Source: Vibrio anguillarum (GTDB lineage: Bacteria > Pseudomonadota > Gammaproteobacteria > Enterobacterales > Vibrionaceae). Taken from it: a stretch of 64,000 nucleotides of DNA. The position numbers were made by a program, and so were the translations under genes. Under the pieces are notes generated by a model, which saw only the letters and a program-made list of their open reading frames with translations, had not been told where the DNA came from and searched no databases. This document shows, one piece after another, positions 34,441 to 43,649 of this stretch (position 1 is its first letter; every line of letters starts with the position of its first letter). The stretch is taken from NCBI RefSeq assembly GCF_001989995.2, contig NZ_JAHGUP010000040.1:41822-105821 (forward strand), in the 5' to 3' direction.

Positions 34441-36144
34441 TTATTGTTTTGCAAACAGATAAGTACGGAACCCACCAATCAAGTTACGTGCTTTAAAGCC
34501 ATTATTGGCCAGTTGGCGGTAGGCTACATTACCGCGCAACCCGACTTGGCAATAAATGATGATCTCTTTGTCTTTGGGCAGTTCATCCATACGTTGACGA
34601 AGTTGGTCAACCGGAATATTGATGTCGCCTTTGAGATGATTACCATTTTCACGTTCACTTGGATTACGTACATCCAAAATAATATGCGTGTCACTTAGCG
34701 AATCGATTTGATCAAAATGGATGGCTTTTGCATCGCCTTTCATTATATTTGTCGCGACAAAAGCTGCTTGGTTAATCACATCTTTCGCGCTGCCGTATGG
34801 TGGCGCGTAAGTCAGCTCTAAGTGTTGTAGTTGTTCTACTGTCATACCTGCACGTTGAGCGACAGCCATCACGTCGATACGCTTGTCGATGCCATCTTTA
34901 CCAACCGCTTGTGCCCCGAAGATTTTGCCTGATTTTGGATCGAACAGCATTTTGAACGACACCACTTCAGCGCCCGGATAGTAGCTCGCATGGCTGGCTG
35001 TGTGAACGTACACTTTTTCGTAATCAACGCCGTCACGTTTTAGTTGCTTCTCATTTTTGCCTGTGGATGCCACGGCTAAGTCGAATATTTTACAGATTGC
35101 GGTTCCTTGTGTTCCTTGATAGGTTTCGTTACGACCAAGCATGTTATCAGCTGCCATGCGACCTTGGCGATTGGCAGGACCTGCGAGTGGAACCAGCGTT
35201 TCTTTGCCTGTAACAAAATCCTTTTCTTCGATCGCATCGCCGACGGCGTAAATCGCTGGATCGCTGGTCTGCATCTGTTCGTTCACCCAAATGCCACCAA
35301 GTTCACCGAGTTGTAAGCCCGCTTCAGCAGCCAGTTTGGTTTCTGGACGCACACCAATCGCCATAATCAGGATGTCAGTGGTGAGTATTTCACCATTGCT
35401 GAGCACAAGATCCAGTTCACCTTCGATGTGTTTGTGCTCCAGAGTTTCACCCGATTCTGTGCTAGGTAACGTCGTCGCTGGTTTATATTCGACCGATTTC
35501 AAGGCAACACCTAAACGTAAATCGATGCCTTTAGCGCGAATTTCCGCATGAGCAAAGCCCGCCATTTCACTATCGACAGGTGTCATTACTTGATCAGCCA
35601 TTTCGATCAGCGTGGTTTTGATACCAAGGTGATGGAACGCTTCCATCATTTCCAAACCGATAAAACCACCGCCGACGACAGTTGCATGCTCAGGTTTATT
35701 CATTTGCAGCGTCTGGATGATTTTATCCATATCTGGAATGTTGCGCAGCGAATGGGTCAGTGGGTTTTGAATCCCAGGAATCGACGGGACAATAGGACCC
35801 GCTCCAGGGGAAAGCAGCAAAAAATCATAACTTTCTTGGTACTCTGACTGATCCAGCAGATTGCGTACAGTGATGGTTTTCGCTGCACGATTAATGCGCA
35901 GCACTTCATTCATAGTGCGCACATCTACATTAAAACGCGCTAAAAAGCTTTCCGGTGTTTGTAGCAGCAAATTGCTGCGCTCTTTGATGTCACCGCCGAT
36001 GTGATATGGCAAGCCACAGTTAGCAAATGAAACGAAGGGGCCCCGCTCAAACATAATGATTTCAGCTTCTTCGCTGAGTCGACGAGCACGAGCCGCTGCG
36101 GATGCACCACCCGCGACACCACCAATAATCACAATCTTAGTCAT
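34441..36144 (-). CDS. CoA-disulfide reductase with C-terminal rhodanese domain
   Basis: The 567-residue flavoprotein has an N-terminal FAD site (IVIIGGVAGGASAAARARR), redox-active Cys43 in SFANCGLPYH, an NAD(P)H-binding motif (VVGGGFIGLEMMEA), FAD motif (IYAVGDAIE), a dimerisation domain, and a C-terminal rhodanese module with Cys532 (IYCQVGLRG). This Cdr-Rhd fusion reduces CoA-disulfide or CoA-persulfide/polysulfide with NAD(P)H. It is transcribed with the upstream DUF2892 gene and faces a BigR-like repressor, which supports a role in reactive sulfur handling. The family is often annotated as NADH oxidase, but the fused rhodanese argues against simple oxidase function. Confidence 0.92.
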   Translation of the reverse strand: MTKIVIIGGVAGGASAAARARRLSEEAEIIMFERGPFVSFANCGLPYHIGGDIKERSNLLLQTPESFLARFNVDVRTMNEVLRINRAAKTITVRNLLDQSEYQESYDFLLLSPGAGPIVPSIPGIQNPLTHSLRNIPDMDKIIQTLQMNKPEHATVVGGGFIGLEMMEAFHHLGIKTTLIEMADQVMTPVDSEMAGFAHAEIRAKGIDLRLGVALKSVEYKPATTLPSTESGETLEHKHIEGELDLVLSNGEILTTDILIMAIGVRPETKLAAEAGLQLGELGGIWVNEQMQTSDPAIYAVGDAIEEKDFVTGKETLVPLAGPANRQGRMAADNMLGRNETYQGTQGTAICKIFDLAVASTGKNEKQLKRDGVDYEKVYVHTASHASYYPGAEVVSFKMLFDPKSGKIFGAQAVGKDGIDKRIDVMAVAQRAGMTVEQLQHLELTYAPPYGSAKDVINQAAFVATNIMKGDAKAIHFDQIDSLSDTHIILDVRNPSERENGNHLKGDINIPVDQLRQRMDELPKDKEIIIYCQVGLRGNVAYRQLANNGFKARNLIGGFRTYLFAKQ

Positions 36145-36196
36145 AAATTACTCCAGTAAAATTAAACAAAAGCGGCATGGTAAGGTAAGTAAATCC

Positions 36197-36382
36197 TCAG
36201 TGCAGGCCAAGCTTTTTCAAGAAAAAGGCCGCTGGACAAATCCCTGTGAAAGCGCTTTGAATTAAGTTCACTCCAACAAATACCGTTAGCCAAATAAAGT
36301 TTGAATGGACAAACACAGTTAAAACGATCGACAGCAGTACCATGCTGCCCGCCAATATTCTTACCCCATTTTCAATCGTCAT
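36197..36382 (-). CDS. Small inner-membrane protein, DUF2892 (YgaP-like membrane part)
   Basis: This 61-residue protein has two hydrophobic helices and the DUF2892 ending GVNLIQSAFTGICPAAFFLKKLG, in which G-I-C-P is conserved. In E. coli YgaP the same module is fused to rhodanese; here rhodanese is instead fused to the reductase 52 bp downstream. GGAGGG precedes the ATG. The conserved Cys near the membrane surface suggests sulfane-sulfur handling (inference). Confidence 0.85.
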   Translation of the reverse strand: MTIENGVRILAGSMVLLSIVLTVFVHSNFIWLTVFVGVNLIQSAFTGICPAAFFLKKLGLH

Positions 36383-36426
36383 GTTGTTACCCTCCGTTGT
36401 AAATTAAAGTCACTATAAATTTATTG

Positions 36427-36442
36427 ATTAGTAATGTCTAAT
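36427..36442. promoter_or_regulatory. ArsR/BigR-type operator candidate, site 1
   Basis: ATTAGTAATGTCTAAT is an inverted repeat with ATTAG/CTAAT arms and a 6-bp spacer, 44 bp upstream of the DUF2892 start. An identical-arm copy lies at 36496-36511. Placement in the divergent promoter region of a likely autoregulating repressor supports operator function. Confidence 0.65.
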
Positions 36443-36495
36443 GTTAATTTATCTAATTTTGAATAAGCTAAATAAGCGTTGACTAAACCTCATTC

Positions 36496-36511
36496 ATTAG
36501 TATTATCTAAT
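36496..36511. promoter_or_regulatory. ArsR/BigR-type operator candidate, site 2
   Basis: ATTAGTATTATCTAAT has the same ATTAG-N6-CTAAT plan as site 1, 69 bp away, and ends 24 bp before the repressor start codon. It would overlap the promoter or leader of the rightward transcript. Confidence 0.65.
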
Positions 36512-36535
36512 TAAATGCAATGCGAAGGGGGAATG

Positions 36536-36844
36536 ATGGAGATCACATCAGTCAATGTGGAGCAAATGAAAACAAATGCGATAGAGGTTTCAGAGTTGCT
36601 TAAAACGATGGCCCACCCTGAGCGTTTGATGGTGCTTTGCCAGTTAATTAATGGTGAGGTGGGCGTTGGAGAATTGCAGCAAAGCTCGATGTTAAGTCAA
36701 TCAGCCTTTTCGCAACATTTAACCGTGCTTCGTAAGCAAAATATGATCAAAGCAAGAAAGGAGTCACAGCAAGTCTTCTATTCGCTATCGGATCCGCGGG
36801 TTGTACAGCTTATTCAAAGTTTGCAGACCGTTTTTTGTAATTAG
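36536..36844 (+). CDS. ArsR-family persulfide-sensing repressor, BigR/YgaV/SqrR-like
   Basis: The 102-residue winged-helix protein (KTMAHPERLMVLCQLI, LSQSAFSQHLTVLRKQ, QQVFYSL) has two cysteines, C35 in the early helix and C101 at the very C-terminus. These match the two positions that form a tetrasulfide or disulfide bridge in BigR, SqrR and YgaV, so it is likely to release DNA when it meets reactive sulfur species. There is no metal site of the classic CxC type. I start it at the ATG at 36536, four bases after AGGGGG; an ATG at 36515 is in frame but has no ribosome binding site. Probable targets are both flanking transcripts. Confidence 0.88.
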   Translation: MEITSVNVEQMKTNAIEVSELLKTMAHPERLMVLCQLINGEVGVGELQQSSMLSQSAFSQHLTVLRKQNMIKARKESQQVFYSLSDPRVVQLIQSLQTVFCN

Positions 36845-36874
36845 TTCATTTGTCATAGGTTAAAAGGATAAATA

Positions 36875-37294
36875 ATGTTGTTTTCTATTCCTTGGGAATC
36901 GTTGTTAGGTGGTGTTTTACTAGGGATATCAACTTCACTCATGTTGCTGTTTAACGGCAAAATTGCTGGGATAAGTGGGGTATTAACGGGATTGATGACG
37001 CCTAAAACGCGTGATTTTGCATGGCGTTTGTTATTTGCACTTGGCATGGTAACTGGTGGTGCTATTGCCGTTTGGTTTTTAAATGCACAAGTGCCGCAAA
37101 CTTTTAACTTTAATAACGGTGTTTTGGCGCTTGCTGGCCTATTAGTTGGGGTAGGCACTCGATTAGGAAATGGTTGCACCAGTGGCCATGGTATCTGTGG
37201 TGTTGGTCGACTATCCACTCGCTCTATTGCGGCGACAGGTACCTCCATGGGCGTTGCTGCCATTACTGTGTTTGTACGCCTTCATCTTCTATAA
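36875..37294 (+). CDS. YeeE/YedE-family sulfur transporter, N-terminal half protein
   Basis: The 139-residue membrane protein has about four TM helices and the conserved GNGCTSGHGICGVGRLSTRS motif with two cysteines. TsuA/YeeE proteins move thiosulfate through a path of conserved cysteines; here the fold is split over two adjacent genes. AAAAGGAT precedes the ATG. It lies between the persulfide repressor and its partner, so uptake or export of sulfur species is likely. Confidence 0.87.
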   Translation: MLFSIPWESLLGGVLLGISTSLMLLFNGKIAGISGVLTGLMTPKTRDFAWRLLFALGMVTGGAIAVWFLNAQVPQTFNFNNGVLALAGLLVGVGTRLGNGCTSGHGICGVGRLSTRSIAATGTSMGVAAITVFVRLHLL

Positions 37295-37304
37295 GTGAGT
37301 CAAA

Positions 37305-37763
37305 ATGAATCAGATGTTGTTTAGATTAACCTCGTTAGTGGCAGGTATTTTGTTTGGTGCGGGTATGGTTATCTCAGGAATGGCCAATCCAGCCAAAGTC
37401 GTAGGTTTTTTGGATGTGGCTGGTGCTTGGGATCCAAGCTTAATGTTTGTGATGGGAGGTGCATTGGCCGTTTTTATGCCGACCTATTTCATCGTTATTA
37501 AAGCAAGACAGCAGCCTATAAACGCAGAAAAATTCTGTTTAGCGACGACTCGCAGTGTTGATACCCGGCTTATCTCTGGTGCTGCGATTTTTGGGTTAGG
37601 TTGGGGATTAGTGGGCATCTGTCCAGGGCCAGCACTATCAAGCCTTGCACTGGGTAATATTGAGGTATGGCTATTCTTTGTCTCAATGATGGTTGGGCTT
37701 GGTGCAACTAATTTGTTGATCTGCATTAAGAATAATAAACAACAGCAAACGCAAACGGTTTAA
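37305..37763 (+). CDS. YeeE/YedE-family sulfur transporter, C-terminal half protein
   Basis: The 152-residue membrane protein has about four TM segments and the motifs GAGMVISGMANPAKVVGFLD and GLVGICPGPALSSL; the Cys in GICPGP is the likely substrate-handling residue. It starts 10 bp after the first half and should assemble with it. The C-terminal tail is Gln/Asn/Lys-rich and cytosolic. Confidence 0.87.
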   Translation: MNQMLFRLTSLVAGILFGAGMVISGMANPAKVVGFLDVAGAWDPSLMFVMGGALAVFMPTYFIVIKARQQPINAEKFCLATTRSVDTRLISGAAIFGLGWGLVGICPGPALSSLALGNIEVWLFFVSMMVGLGATNLLICIKNNKQQQTQTV

Positions 37764-37819
37764 TCTAACTAGAATTCAATAAGCAAGTGGAATCGTAACG
37801 ATCAACATGAGGGATGGGT

Positions 37820-38839
37820 ATGAAAAGGCGAATTTGGATTGCGTGTATTGCCTTAATCACGAGCGGTTATTGGGCCGTTGGCTATGCTGATGATCGTTAT
37901 ATCGTGACCTATGAGCAGATACCACAGCAGATTGCATTTGAAGGTGTTGTCCAGCCAGTTAACAAAGGGACAGTTGCGGCTCAAACCTCTGGTCGAGTCG
38001 TTGGTGTGTATGTCGACGTTAACGATTTTGTTAAAAAGGGCGACGTGCTATTAGAAATCAGCGCTATTCAGCAATCGGCTTCTTTAGACGCATCTCAAGC
38101 TCAGTTAACCAGTGCAGAGGCTCGAAATCGTGAAGCTCAAGCTCAACTAAAGCGTTATCGACTGCTGTTTCCTAAAGGTGCGATTTCACAAGACCAAATG
38201 GATGGCGCTGAAGCTCAAGCTCGAAGTGCTGCTGCGGCCGTCAAGGCGGCAAAAGCCGCAGTCGTGCAGGCGAAGGAGTCACTTGGATACACCAATATTA
38301 CCGCCCCTTATGATGGTGTCGTGACGGAGCGACATGTAGAGCTGGGTGAAACGGTGGCTCCGGGTACTGCGCTGCTCAGTGGTTTCTCATTCAATGAGTT
38401 GCGTGTTGAAACGGCCATTCCGCAGCGCTATCAGCCTGCAGTCACCAATGTTGCTCAATTCCAAGTCATTATGCCTACGGGCGATAAAATAACCCCAATC
38501 GATTACAGCTTATTCAGTTATGCAGACCCTCAATCACATACATTCAAAATCCGTCTTGAGCTGCCTCGTGCAGATCAAACTAACAAGTCCGGGCAAGTGA
38601 TGCCAGGAATGTGGGTCAAGACAGAGTTTAATTATGGTCAACGTGAGGTGATGCTCATTCCTGTTGCCGCTGTGATTCGCCGAGCAGAACTGAGTGCCGT
38701 ATATCGCATCGTTGATGATAAACGACTGCTAAATCCAGTGCGATTAGGGCAAACCTATGGTGAATATGTGGAAGTATTATCTGGCTTGGAACAAGGCGAT
38801 ACGGTTGCAAGCCGTGTATTTACACAAGTAGGTGAGTGA
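37820..38839 (+). CDS. RND efflux periplasmic adaptor (membrane fusion protein)
   Basis: The protein has 339 residues: signal peptide (MKRRIWIACIALITSGYWAVGYA, uncleaved form not excluded), a lipoyl/barrel-sandwich half (GRVVGVYVDVNDFVKKGDVLLEI), a short coiled-coil hairpin rich in Ala/Gln, the second lipoyl half (YTNITAPYDGVVTERHVELGE) and beta-barrel domains. No lipobox is visible. The ATG at 37820 has GAGGG at 7-nt spacing and is preferred to 37814. It starts 56 bp after the YeeE pair and may belong to the same transcript. Confidence 0.9.
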   Translation: MKRRIWIACIALITSGYWAVGYADDRYIVTYEQIPQQIAFEGVVQPVNKGTVAAQTSGRVVGVYVDVNDFVKKGDVLLEISAIQQSASLDASQAQLTSAEARNREAQAQLKRYRLLFPKGAISQDQMDGAEAQARSAAAAVKAAKAAVVQAKESLGYTNITAPYDGVVTERHVELGETVAPGTALLSGFSFNELRVETAIPQRYQPAVTNVAQFQVIMPTGDKITPIDYSLFSYADPQSHTFKIRLELPRADQTNKSGQVMPGMWVKTEFNYGQREVMLIPVAAVIRRAELSAVYRIVDDKRLLNPVRLGQTYGEYVEVLSGLEQGDTVASRVFTQVGE

Positions 38840-38840
38840 T

Positions 38841-41800
38841 ATGGATAATCGTTTAGGCGTCTCAGGACGTATTGCCAAAGCTTTTCAGACTTCAGCGATG
38901 ACGCCGTTGCTCGCGATTGTTGGGTTACTGATGGGCGTTTTTGCGGTAATGGTTACTCCTAAAGAAGAAGAGCCGCAAATCGATGTGACCTTTGCCGATG
39001 TGTATATTCCTTTTCCCGGAGCTTCTCCGGCGGAAGTGGAAAGTTTAGTGACGAACCCAGCAGAGCAGATCATCTCTGAAATTGAGGGAATTGATAAAAT
39101 TTACTCTTTTTCACAACCCGATGGTGCGATGATTGTGGCTATCTTTGATGTCGGCGTTCCTAGAAACGACGCCGTGGTTCGTATTTATAATAAACTCTAT
39201 TCCAATAAAGATTGGATGCCAAAAGGCGTTGGGGTGGGCGAGCCGATCATTAAACCTAAAGGCATTGAAGATGTGCCTATCGTCAGCATTACGTTATCCG
39301 ATAAAACGGGTACTTTGGACAACCAGCAGTTAACGCAAGTGGCCCATGGTTTAGAAACAGAGCTCAAACGCATTGATGGTACACGAGATATTTATACGAT
39401 AGGTCGCCACCCTACTATTGTTGATGTACGTTTAGACCCCGTTAAAATGAACAGCTTTGGCATCACGTTAGATCAACTGAATCAGCATCTTCCTGCGGCG
39501 AACCACAGCTCTCCAATGTTGAAACTGACGCATGAAAATCAGCAGTTTCCCATCCAAATTGGTCAGTTTTTAACAAAAGTTGAAGAAGTAAAGCAATTGG
39601 TGATTGGGCTGCATAACCAGACACCGGTATATTTAGCGGATGTCGCTACGGTTCAATTGGGTGTTGATACATCAACCCAACAAGTTTGGACCAGTGATAA
39701 GCAAGGTATTTATCCAGCAGTTACCTTAGCCATCGCTAAAAAAGGAGGTGAAAACGCCGTTCGTGTGGCTGAGATGGTTGAAGCTCGAGTTGCAGAACTT
39801 GAAAATCAGTTAATTCCACACGGAATCAGTGTTGAAATCACGCGTGACTACGGGAAAACCGCCGCCGATAAAAGCAATACATTGATCGGTAAATTGATTT
39901 TTGCAACCACTGCAGTCGTTATTTTGGTGGTTATTGCGATGGGATGGCGTGAGGCTATCGTGGTCGGTATGGCTATTGTTGTCACCTTGATGATGACACT
40001 GTTTGCATCATGGGCATGGGGTTTTACACTCAACCGGGTCTCGCTTTTTGCGTTAATTTTCTCTATTGGCATTTTAGTGGACGATGCCATTGTTGTTGTG
40101 GAAAATATCCACCGTCATATGGCGTTAGGTAAGCGCAAGCTGGTGGATCTCATTCCTACGGCGGTTGATGAAGTGGGTGGACCCACAATCCTTGCCACCT
40201 TAACCGTGATTGCCGCACTATTGCCAATGGCCTTTGTCTCTGGGCTTATGGGCCCGTATATGAGCCCAATTCCCATCAATGCTTCGATGGGAATGCTGAT
40301 TTCATTGGCGGTTGCATTTGTCTTTTCACCTTGGTTAGCGGCCAAGTTTCTTAAGCCTTCATCGCATCAAGCACAATCTCAATCAACTCAAGGCATCTTT
40401 CACCGAATCATGAATCCTTTCGTGGTCTCGGCTGCACAAAGACGTAACCGGCTTTTCTTGATGCTTGCGGTATTTGCGCTTATTGCTGGCTCCCTATTAC
40501 TGCCAATCACAAAGGCCGTGGTTTTAAAAATGCTGCCTTTCGATAATAAATCAGAGTTTCAAGTGGTATTGGATATGCCTGAGGGGGCGTCGCTTGAGAA
40601 AACGCAACGCGTTTTATTTGAACTTGGCACGGTGTTAAATAGCGTGCCTGAAGTCAGTGGGTATCAGATTTACGCAGGTACAGCCGCACCGATCAACTTC
40701 AATGGCCTTGTTCGTCATTATTTTATGCGCAATCAAGCCAACCAAGGTGATATTCAGGTGAACCTGTTAGGGCGAAAAGAGCGCGATAAAGATAGTCATA
40801 CGATTGCAAGTGAAGTACGCCTCAAGCTTAATGAGGTTGCCAGCCGATTTGGCGGTAAAGTCAAAGTCGTTGAAGTTCCACCGGGGCCACCCGTTTGGTC
40901 ACCTATTTTAGCGGAAGTTTATGGTCCGACACATGAGATTCGGGCACAAGTGGCAAGGATGCTACGCGGGATCTTCCGCGAAACAGCGGATATTGTCGAT
41001 ATCGATATGTATCTACCGGAAGTGCATCAAAAATGGCAAGTAGTGATTGATCGCAGCAAAGCGTCACACTATCAAGTACCTTATGCTTCGATAGTCGATG
41101 CTTTGGCGACGGCCGTCGGTGGAAAGCCGATCACCTATTTGCACAGTGAGCACAGCAAGTACCCAATCCCCATTCAAGTGCAAGCTAGTGAAAACGTCAA
41201 AGTCCGATTAGATCAAGTGTTGAACATGAAAGTAGCGAGCACTGCGGGCAGTGCATATCCATTGTCTGATTTAGTCACTATTCGCCAAACTCAAATGGAT
41301 GACTACATTGTGCATAAAAACCTGTTACCAATGGTGATGGTGGTGGCGGATATGACGGGTGAAACAGACAGCCCCTTATACGGTATGTTTGAAATGGTGT
41401 TCAACATCAATGCACTTGGTCTACCTGTGGAACAGTATTATATCCACCAACCTACAGGGTTAAATGGTGTCGAAATCTTCTGGGATGGTGAATGGACGAT
41501 CACTTATGAAACATTCCGCGACATGGGCATTGCCTACGCGGTTGGGATGATCCTTATTTACTTACTGGTTGTCGCGCAGTTTAAGTCCTACCTTGTTCCG
41601 TTGATCATTATGGCTCCAATTCCACTGACGATTATTGGCGTCATGCCCGGCCATGCGTTACTTGGTGCTCAGTTCACCGCCACGTCGATGATTGGGATGA
41701 TAGCACTCGCGGGGATTATTGTACGTAACTCCATCTTGCTGGTTGATTTCATTAATCAGCAGGTTGAAGAAGGTGTGGCATTTTCCGAAGCGGTTATTCA

Positions 41801-41987
41801 GTCTGCGGCTGTTCGTGCTAAACCCATCATGCTTACCGCTTTAGCGGCCATGATCGGGGCGGTATTTATTTTAGATGATCCCATTTTTAATGGCTTAGCC
41901 ATTAGCCTGATTTTCGGCATCTTTGTTTCTACCGTCTTAACTTTATTAGTTATTCCTGTTTTGTATTATACGGTTATGCGTCATTGA
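38841..41987 (+). CDS. RND family efflux transporter (inner-membrane pump)
   Basis: The 1048-residue pump has 12 TM segments and two large periplasmic loops, as in AcrB. TM4 carries the proton-relay Asp pair in FSIGILVDDAIVVVENIHRHM (trimmed: LVDDAIVVVENI), and GSAYPLSDLV and VRNSILLVDFINQ are family landmarks. It clusters by eye with the divergent single-pump HAE1-like group rather than with AcrB itself, and lacks the Met-rich or heavy-metal hallmarks of CusA. No outer-membrane factor gene follows, so TolC is probably recruited. Its ATG at 38841 lies one base past the adaptor stop. Substrate unknown; the sulfur-response context hints at low-molecular-weight persulfides or electrophiles (inference). 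Confidence 0.93.
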   Translation: MDNRLGVSGRIAKAFQTSAMTPLLAIVGLLMGVFAVMVTPKEEEPQIDVTFADVYIPFPGASPAEVESLVTNPAEQIISEIEGIDKIYSFSQPDGAMIVAIFDVGVPRNDAVVRIYNKLYSNKDWMPKGVGVGEPIIKPKGIEDVPIVSITLSDKTGTLDNQQLTQVAHGLETELKRIDGTRDIYTIGRHPTIVDVRLDPVKMNSFGITLDQLNQHLPAANHSSPMLKLTHENQQFPIQIGQFLTKVEEVKQLVIGLHNQTPVYLADVATVQLGVDTSTQQVWTSDKQGIYPAVTLAIAKKGGENAVRVAEMVEARVAELENQLIPHGISVEITRDYGKTAADKSNTLIGKLIFATTAVVILVVIAMGWREAIVVGMAIVVTLMMTLFASWAWGFTLNRVSLFALIFSIGILVDDAIVVVENIHRHMALGKRKLVDLIPTAVDEVGGPTILATLTVIAALLPMAFVSGLMGPYMSPIPINASMGMLISLAVAFVFSPWLAAKFLKPSSHQAQSQSTQGIFHRIMNPFVVSAAQRRNRLFLMLAVFALIAGSLLLPITKAVVLKMLPFDNKSEFQVVLDMPEGASLEKTQRVLFELGTVLNSVPEVSGYQIYAGTAAPINFNGLVRHYFMRNQANQGDIQVNLLGRKERDKDSHTIASEVRLKLNEVASRFGGKVKVVEVPPGPPVWSPILAEVYGPTHEIRAQVARMLRGIFRETADIVDIDMYLPEVHQKWQVVIDRSKASHYQVPYASIVDALATAVGGKPITYLHSEHSKYPIPIQVQASENVKVRLDQVLNMKVASTAGSAYPLSDLVTIRQTQMDDYIVHKNLLPMVMVVADMTGETDSPLYGMFEMVFNINALGLPVEQYYIHQPTGLNGVEIFWDGEWTITYETFRDMGIAYAVGMILIYLLVVAQFKSYLVPLIIMAPIPLTIIGVMPGHALLGAQFTATSMIGMIALAGIIVRNSILLVDFINQQVEEGVAFSEAVIQSAAVRAKPIMLTALAAMIGAVFILDDPIFNGLAISLIFGIFVSTVLTLLVIPVLYYTVMRH

Positions 41988-42022
41988 TCTTTCTGTTCTA
42001 ACTATTCCCTTGCTCTAACTAT

Positions 42023-42054
42023 AAAAAGGGCGCTGAGTAGTCAGCGCCCTTTTT
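42023..42054. terminator. Strong terminator after the RND operon
   Basis: A perfect 14-bp stem, AAAAAGGGCGCTGA (42023-42036) and TCAGCGCCCTTTTT (42041-42054), has loop GTAG. It marks the end of the RND transcript. Confidence 0.92.
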
Positions 42055-42218
42055 ATCAGCTTTAAAATGTCAGCAGGCAATGGATATTAAAAATGCAGTT
42101 TTAAATAGGTAGATTACGGATAAATTCGCTATGATTATAACTAAAGGTGTTTCATAACAAGAAAAGCGGTGCAAGCTTAATCGTGTTTGAGTCAACTAAA
42201 CTCCCCAGTTAGGAAAAC

Positions 42219-43649
42219 ATGAAACTGAAATCTGCGTTATTGATGATATTTTCTCGAGTGATGGCTGTATTGGCGCTGCAGCTTCCAGTCATCGCTTCTA
42301 CGGCAGAAGTCGGTGAACCGCTCTCCAGCGAGCATGATCTTTCTCAACCTCTGCTTATTACAAGCTCAGCCAAGTGGAAACCGTATTCGTATATTAATAA
42401 GCAAGGAGAGCCTGCCGGAATCTTAGTCGATTATTGGAAAGTCGTTGCTGAGCAAAGCGGGTTCGATGTTGAATTTAAACTAGTAAGCTGGAACGAATCA
42501 CTAGAGCTGGTTAAACATGGGCAAGCCGACGTTCATGCGGGTCTAATTCAATCACCTGAGCGAGATCTGTTCCTCGATTTTGGACCTGAAATTATGGCGA
42601 TCGAGACGCACGTATTCTTAGATCAATACTTACTCGGTACGGATTTTGACAAAATATTTTCAGGTGAAATCGATATTAAGGTTGGCGTTGTATTGGGTGG
42701 CTATGAGGCGTATTACGCAGCTCAATATTTACCTAAATTAAACTTGGTCTACTTTGCCACGAATGAAGATATGTTGTATGCCGCTTCCAGTGCAAAATTA
42801 GAAGGGTTTATTAGCGATTATCAAATCGCTAATCTCTTTATGTTTACAGAAAATAGCCCGAAAAAATATGTGCCAGTTAAGTTTCTCTATTCTGAGCCGT
42901 TGCGCTTTGGGGTGAAAGAGGGCAATGACGTTCTTTGGCAGAAGCTCGCAAATGCGACAGATAAGGTATCTGATGCCTCTAAAATGCAGTTATTTAGTCG
43001 CTGGATCTACATGGAGACGGTTTACCCAAAATATTTTATCCCGATCATCATTAGCGTAGCTCTGATGGTTCTCTGTATTTACATCTTGATGTTAAGACGC
43101 GCAGTCATACATAAAACCATCGATTTAGAGAGAGCAAATCACTTGCTAGAGAAATTGGCGCAAACTGATGAGCTAACAAAAATCAGTAATCGCCGACACT
43201 TCCAATCAAAGATAGCAGAATTGCAAGGAACTCCCGTCTCCTTCACCTTATTGGTGTTTGACATTGATAACTTTAAGCTAATCAATGATCAGTTTGGTCA
43301 TGAAGTGGGTGATCAAGCCATTATTCATGTGGTTAGACATGTACAGAGAAAGTTATCCAATAATGACTTTATTGCTCGTTTAGGTGGAGAAGAGTTCGCC
43401 ATTATTCTTACTCTCTATACCTTTGAAGAGGTCAAATTGAAAGCTCAATATATCTGTCAATCTGTCTATGAAAATCCAATGCGAGTAGCCAATGATACCA
43501 TCACGCTCAGTATCAGTTTGGGTGGCGCCTATTACGATCTTGTTCCTGATAAAGTCTCACTTACTGTTGCGGACAGTTTAATGTACCAAGCCAAGTTGGC
43601 GGGTAAAAATCGTGCTGTAGTTGTTAAAGTTGATCAATGTGCGGATTGA
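42219..43649 (+). CDS. Diguanylate cyclase with periplasmic SBP_bac_3 sensor
   Basis: The 476-residue protein has a signal or anchor peptide, a periplasmic amino-acid-binding-type (SBP_bac_3) domain (about 45-265; KWKPYSYINKQGEPAGILVDYW, trimmed to its PYSYIN core), a TM (FIPIIISVALMVLCIYILML) and a C-terminal GGDEF domain. The active site is RLGGEEF and is preceded by DIDNFKLINDQFGHE, so it should make c-di-GMP when a small ligand binds outside. Its ligand cannot be read from the sequence. It is monocistronic, with a 164-bp upstream gap after a strong terminator. Confidence 0.93.
   Translation: MKLKSALLMIFSRVMAVLALQLPVIASTAEVGEPLSSEHDLSQPLLITSSAKWKPYSYINKQGEPAGILVDYWKVVAEQSGFDVEFKLVSWNESLELVKHGQADVHAGLIQSPERDLFLDFGPEIMAIETHVFLDQYLLGTDFDKIFSGEIDIKVGVVLGGYEAYYAAQYLPKLNLVYFATNEDMLYAASSAKLEGFISDYQIANLFMFTENSPKKYVPVKFLYSEPLRFGVKEGNDVLWQKLANATDKVSDASKMQLFSRWIYMETVYPKYFIPIIISVALMVLCIYILMLRRAVIHKTIDLERANHLLEKLAQTDELTKISNRRHFQSKIAELQGTPVSFTLLVFDIDNFKLINDQFGHEVGDQAIIHVVRHVQRKLSNNDFIARLGGEEFAIILTLYTFEEVKLKAQYICQSVYENPMRVANDTITLSISLGGAYYDLVPDKVSLTVADSLMYQAKLAGKNRAVVVKVDQCAD

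Noticed and set aside
36853..37263. 136-codon minus-strand frame opposite the first YeeE gene
   Set aside because: It mirrors a conserved membrane protein with the GNGCTSGHGICG motif; Pro/Asn-rich shadow translation.
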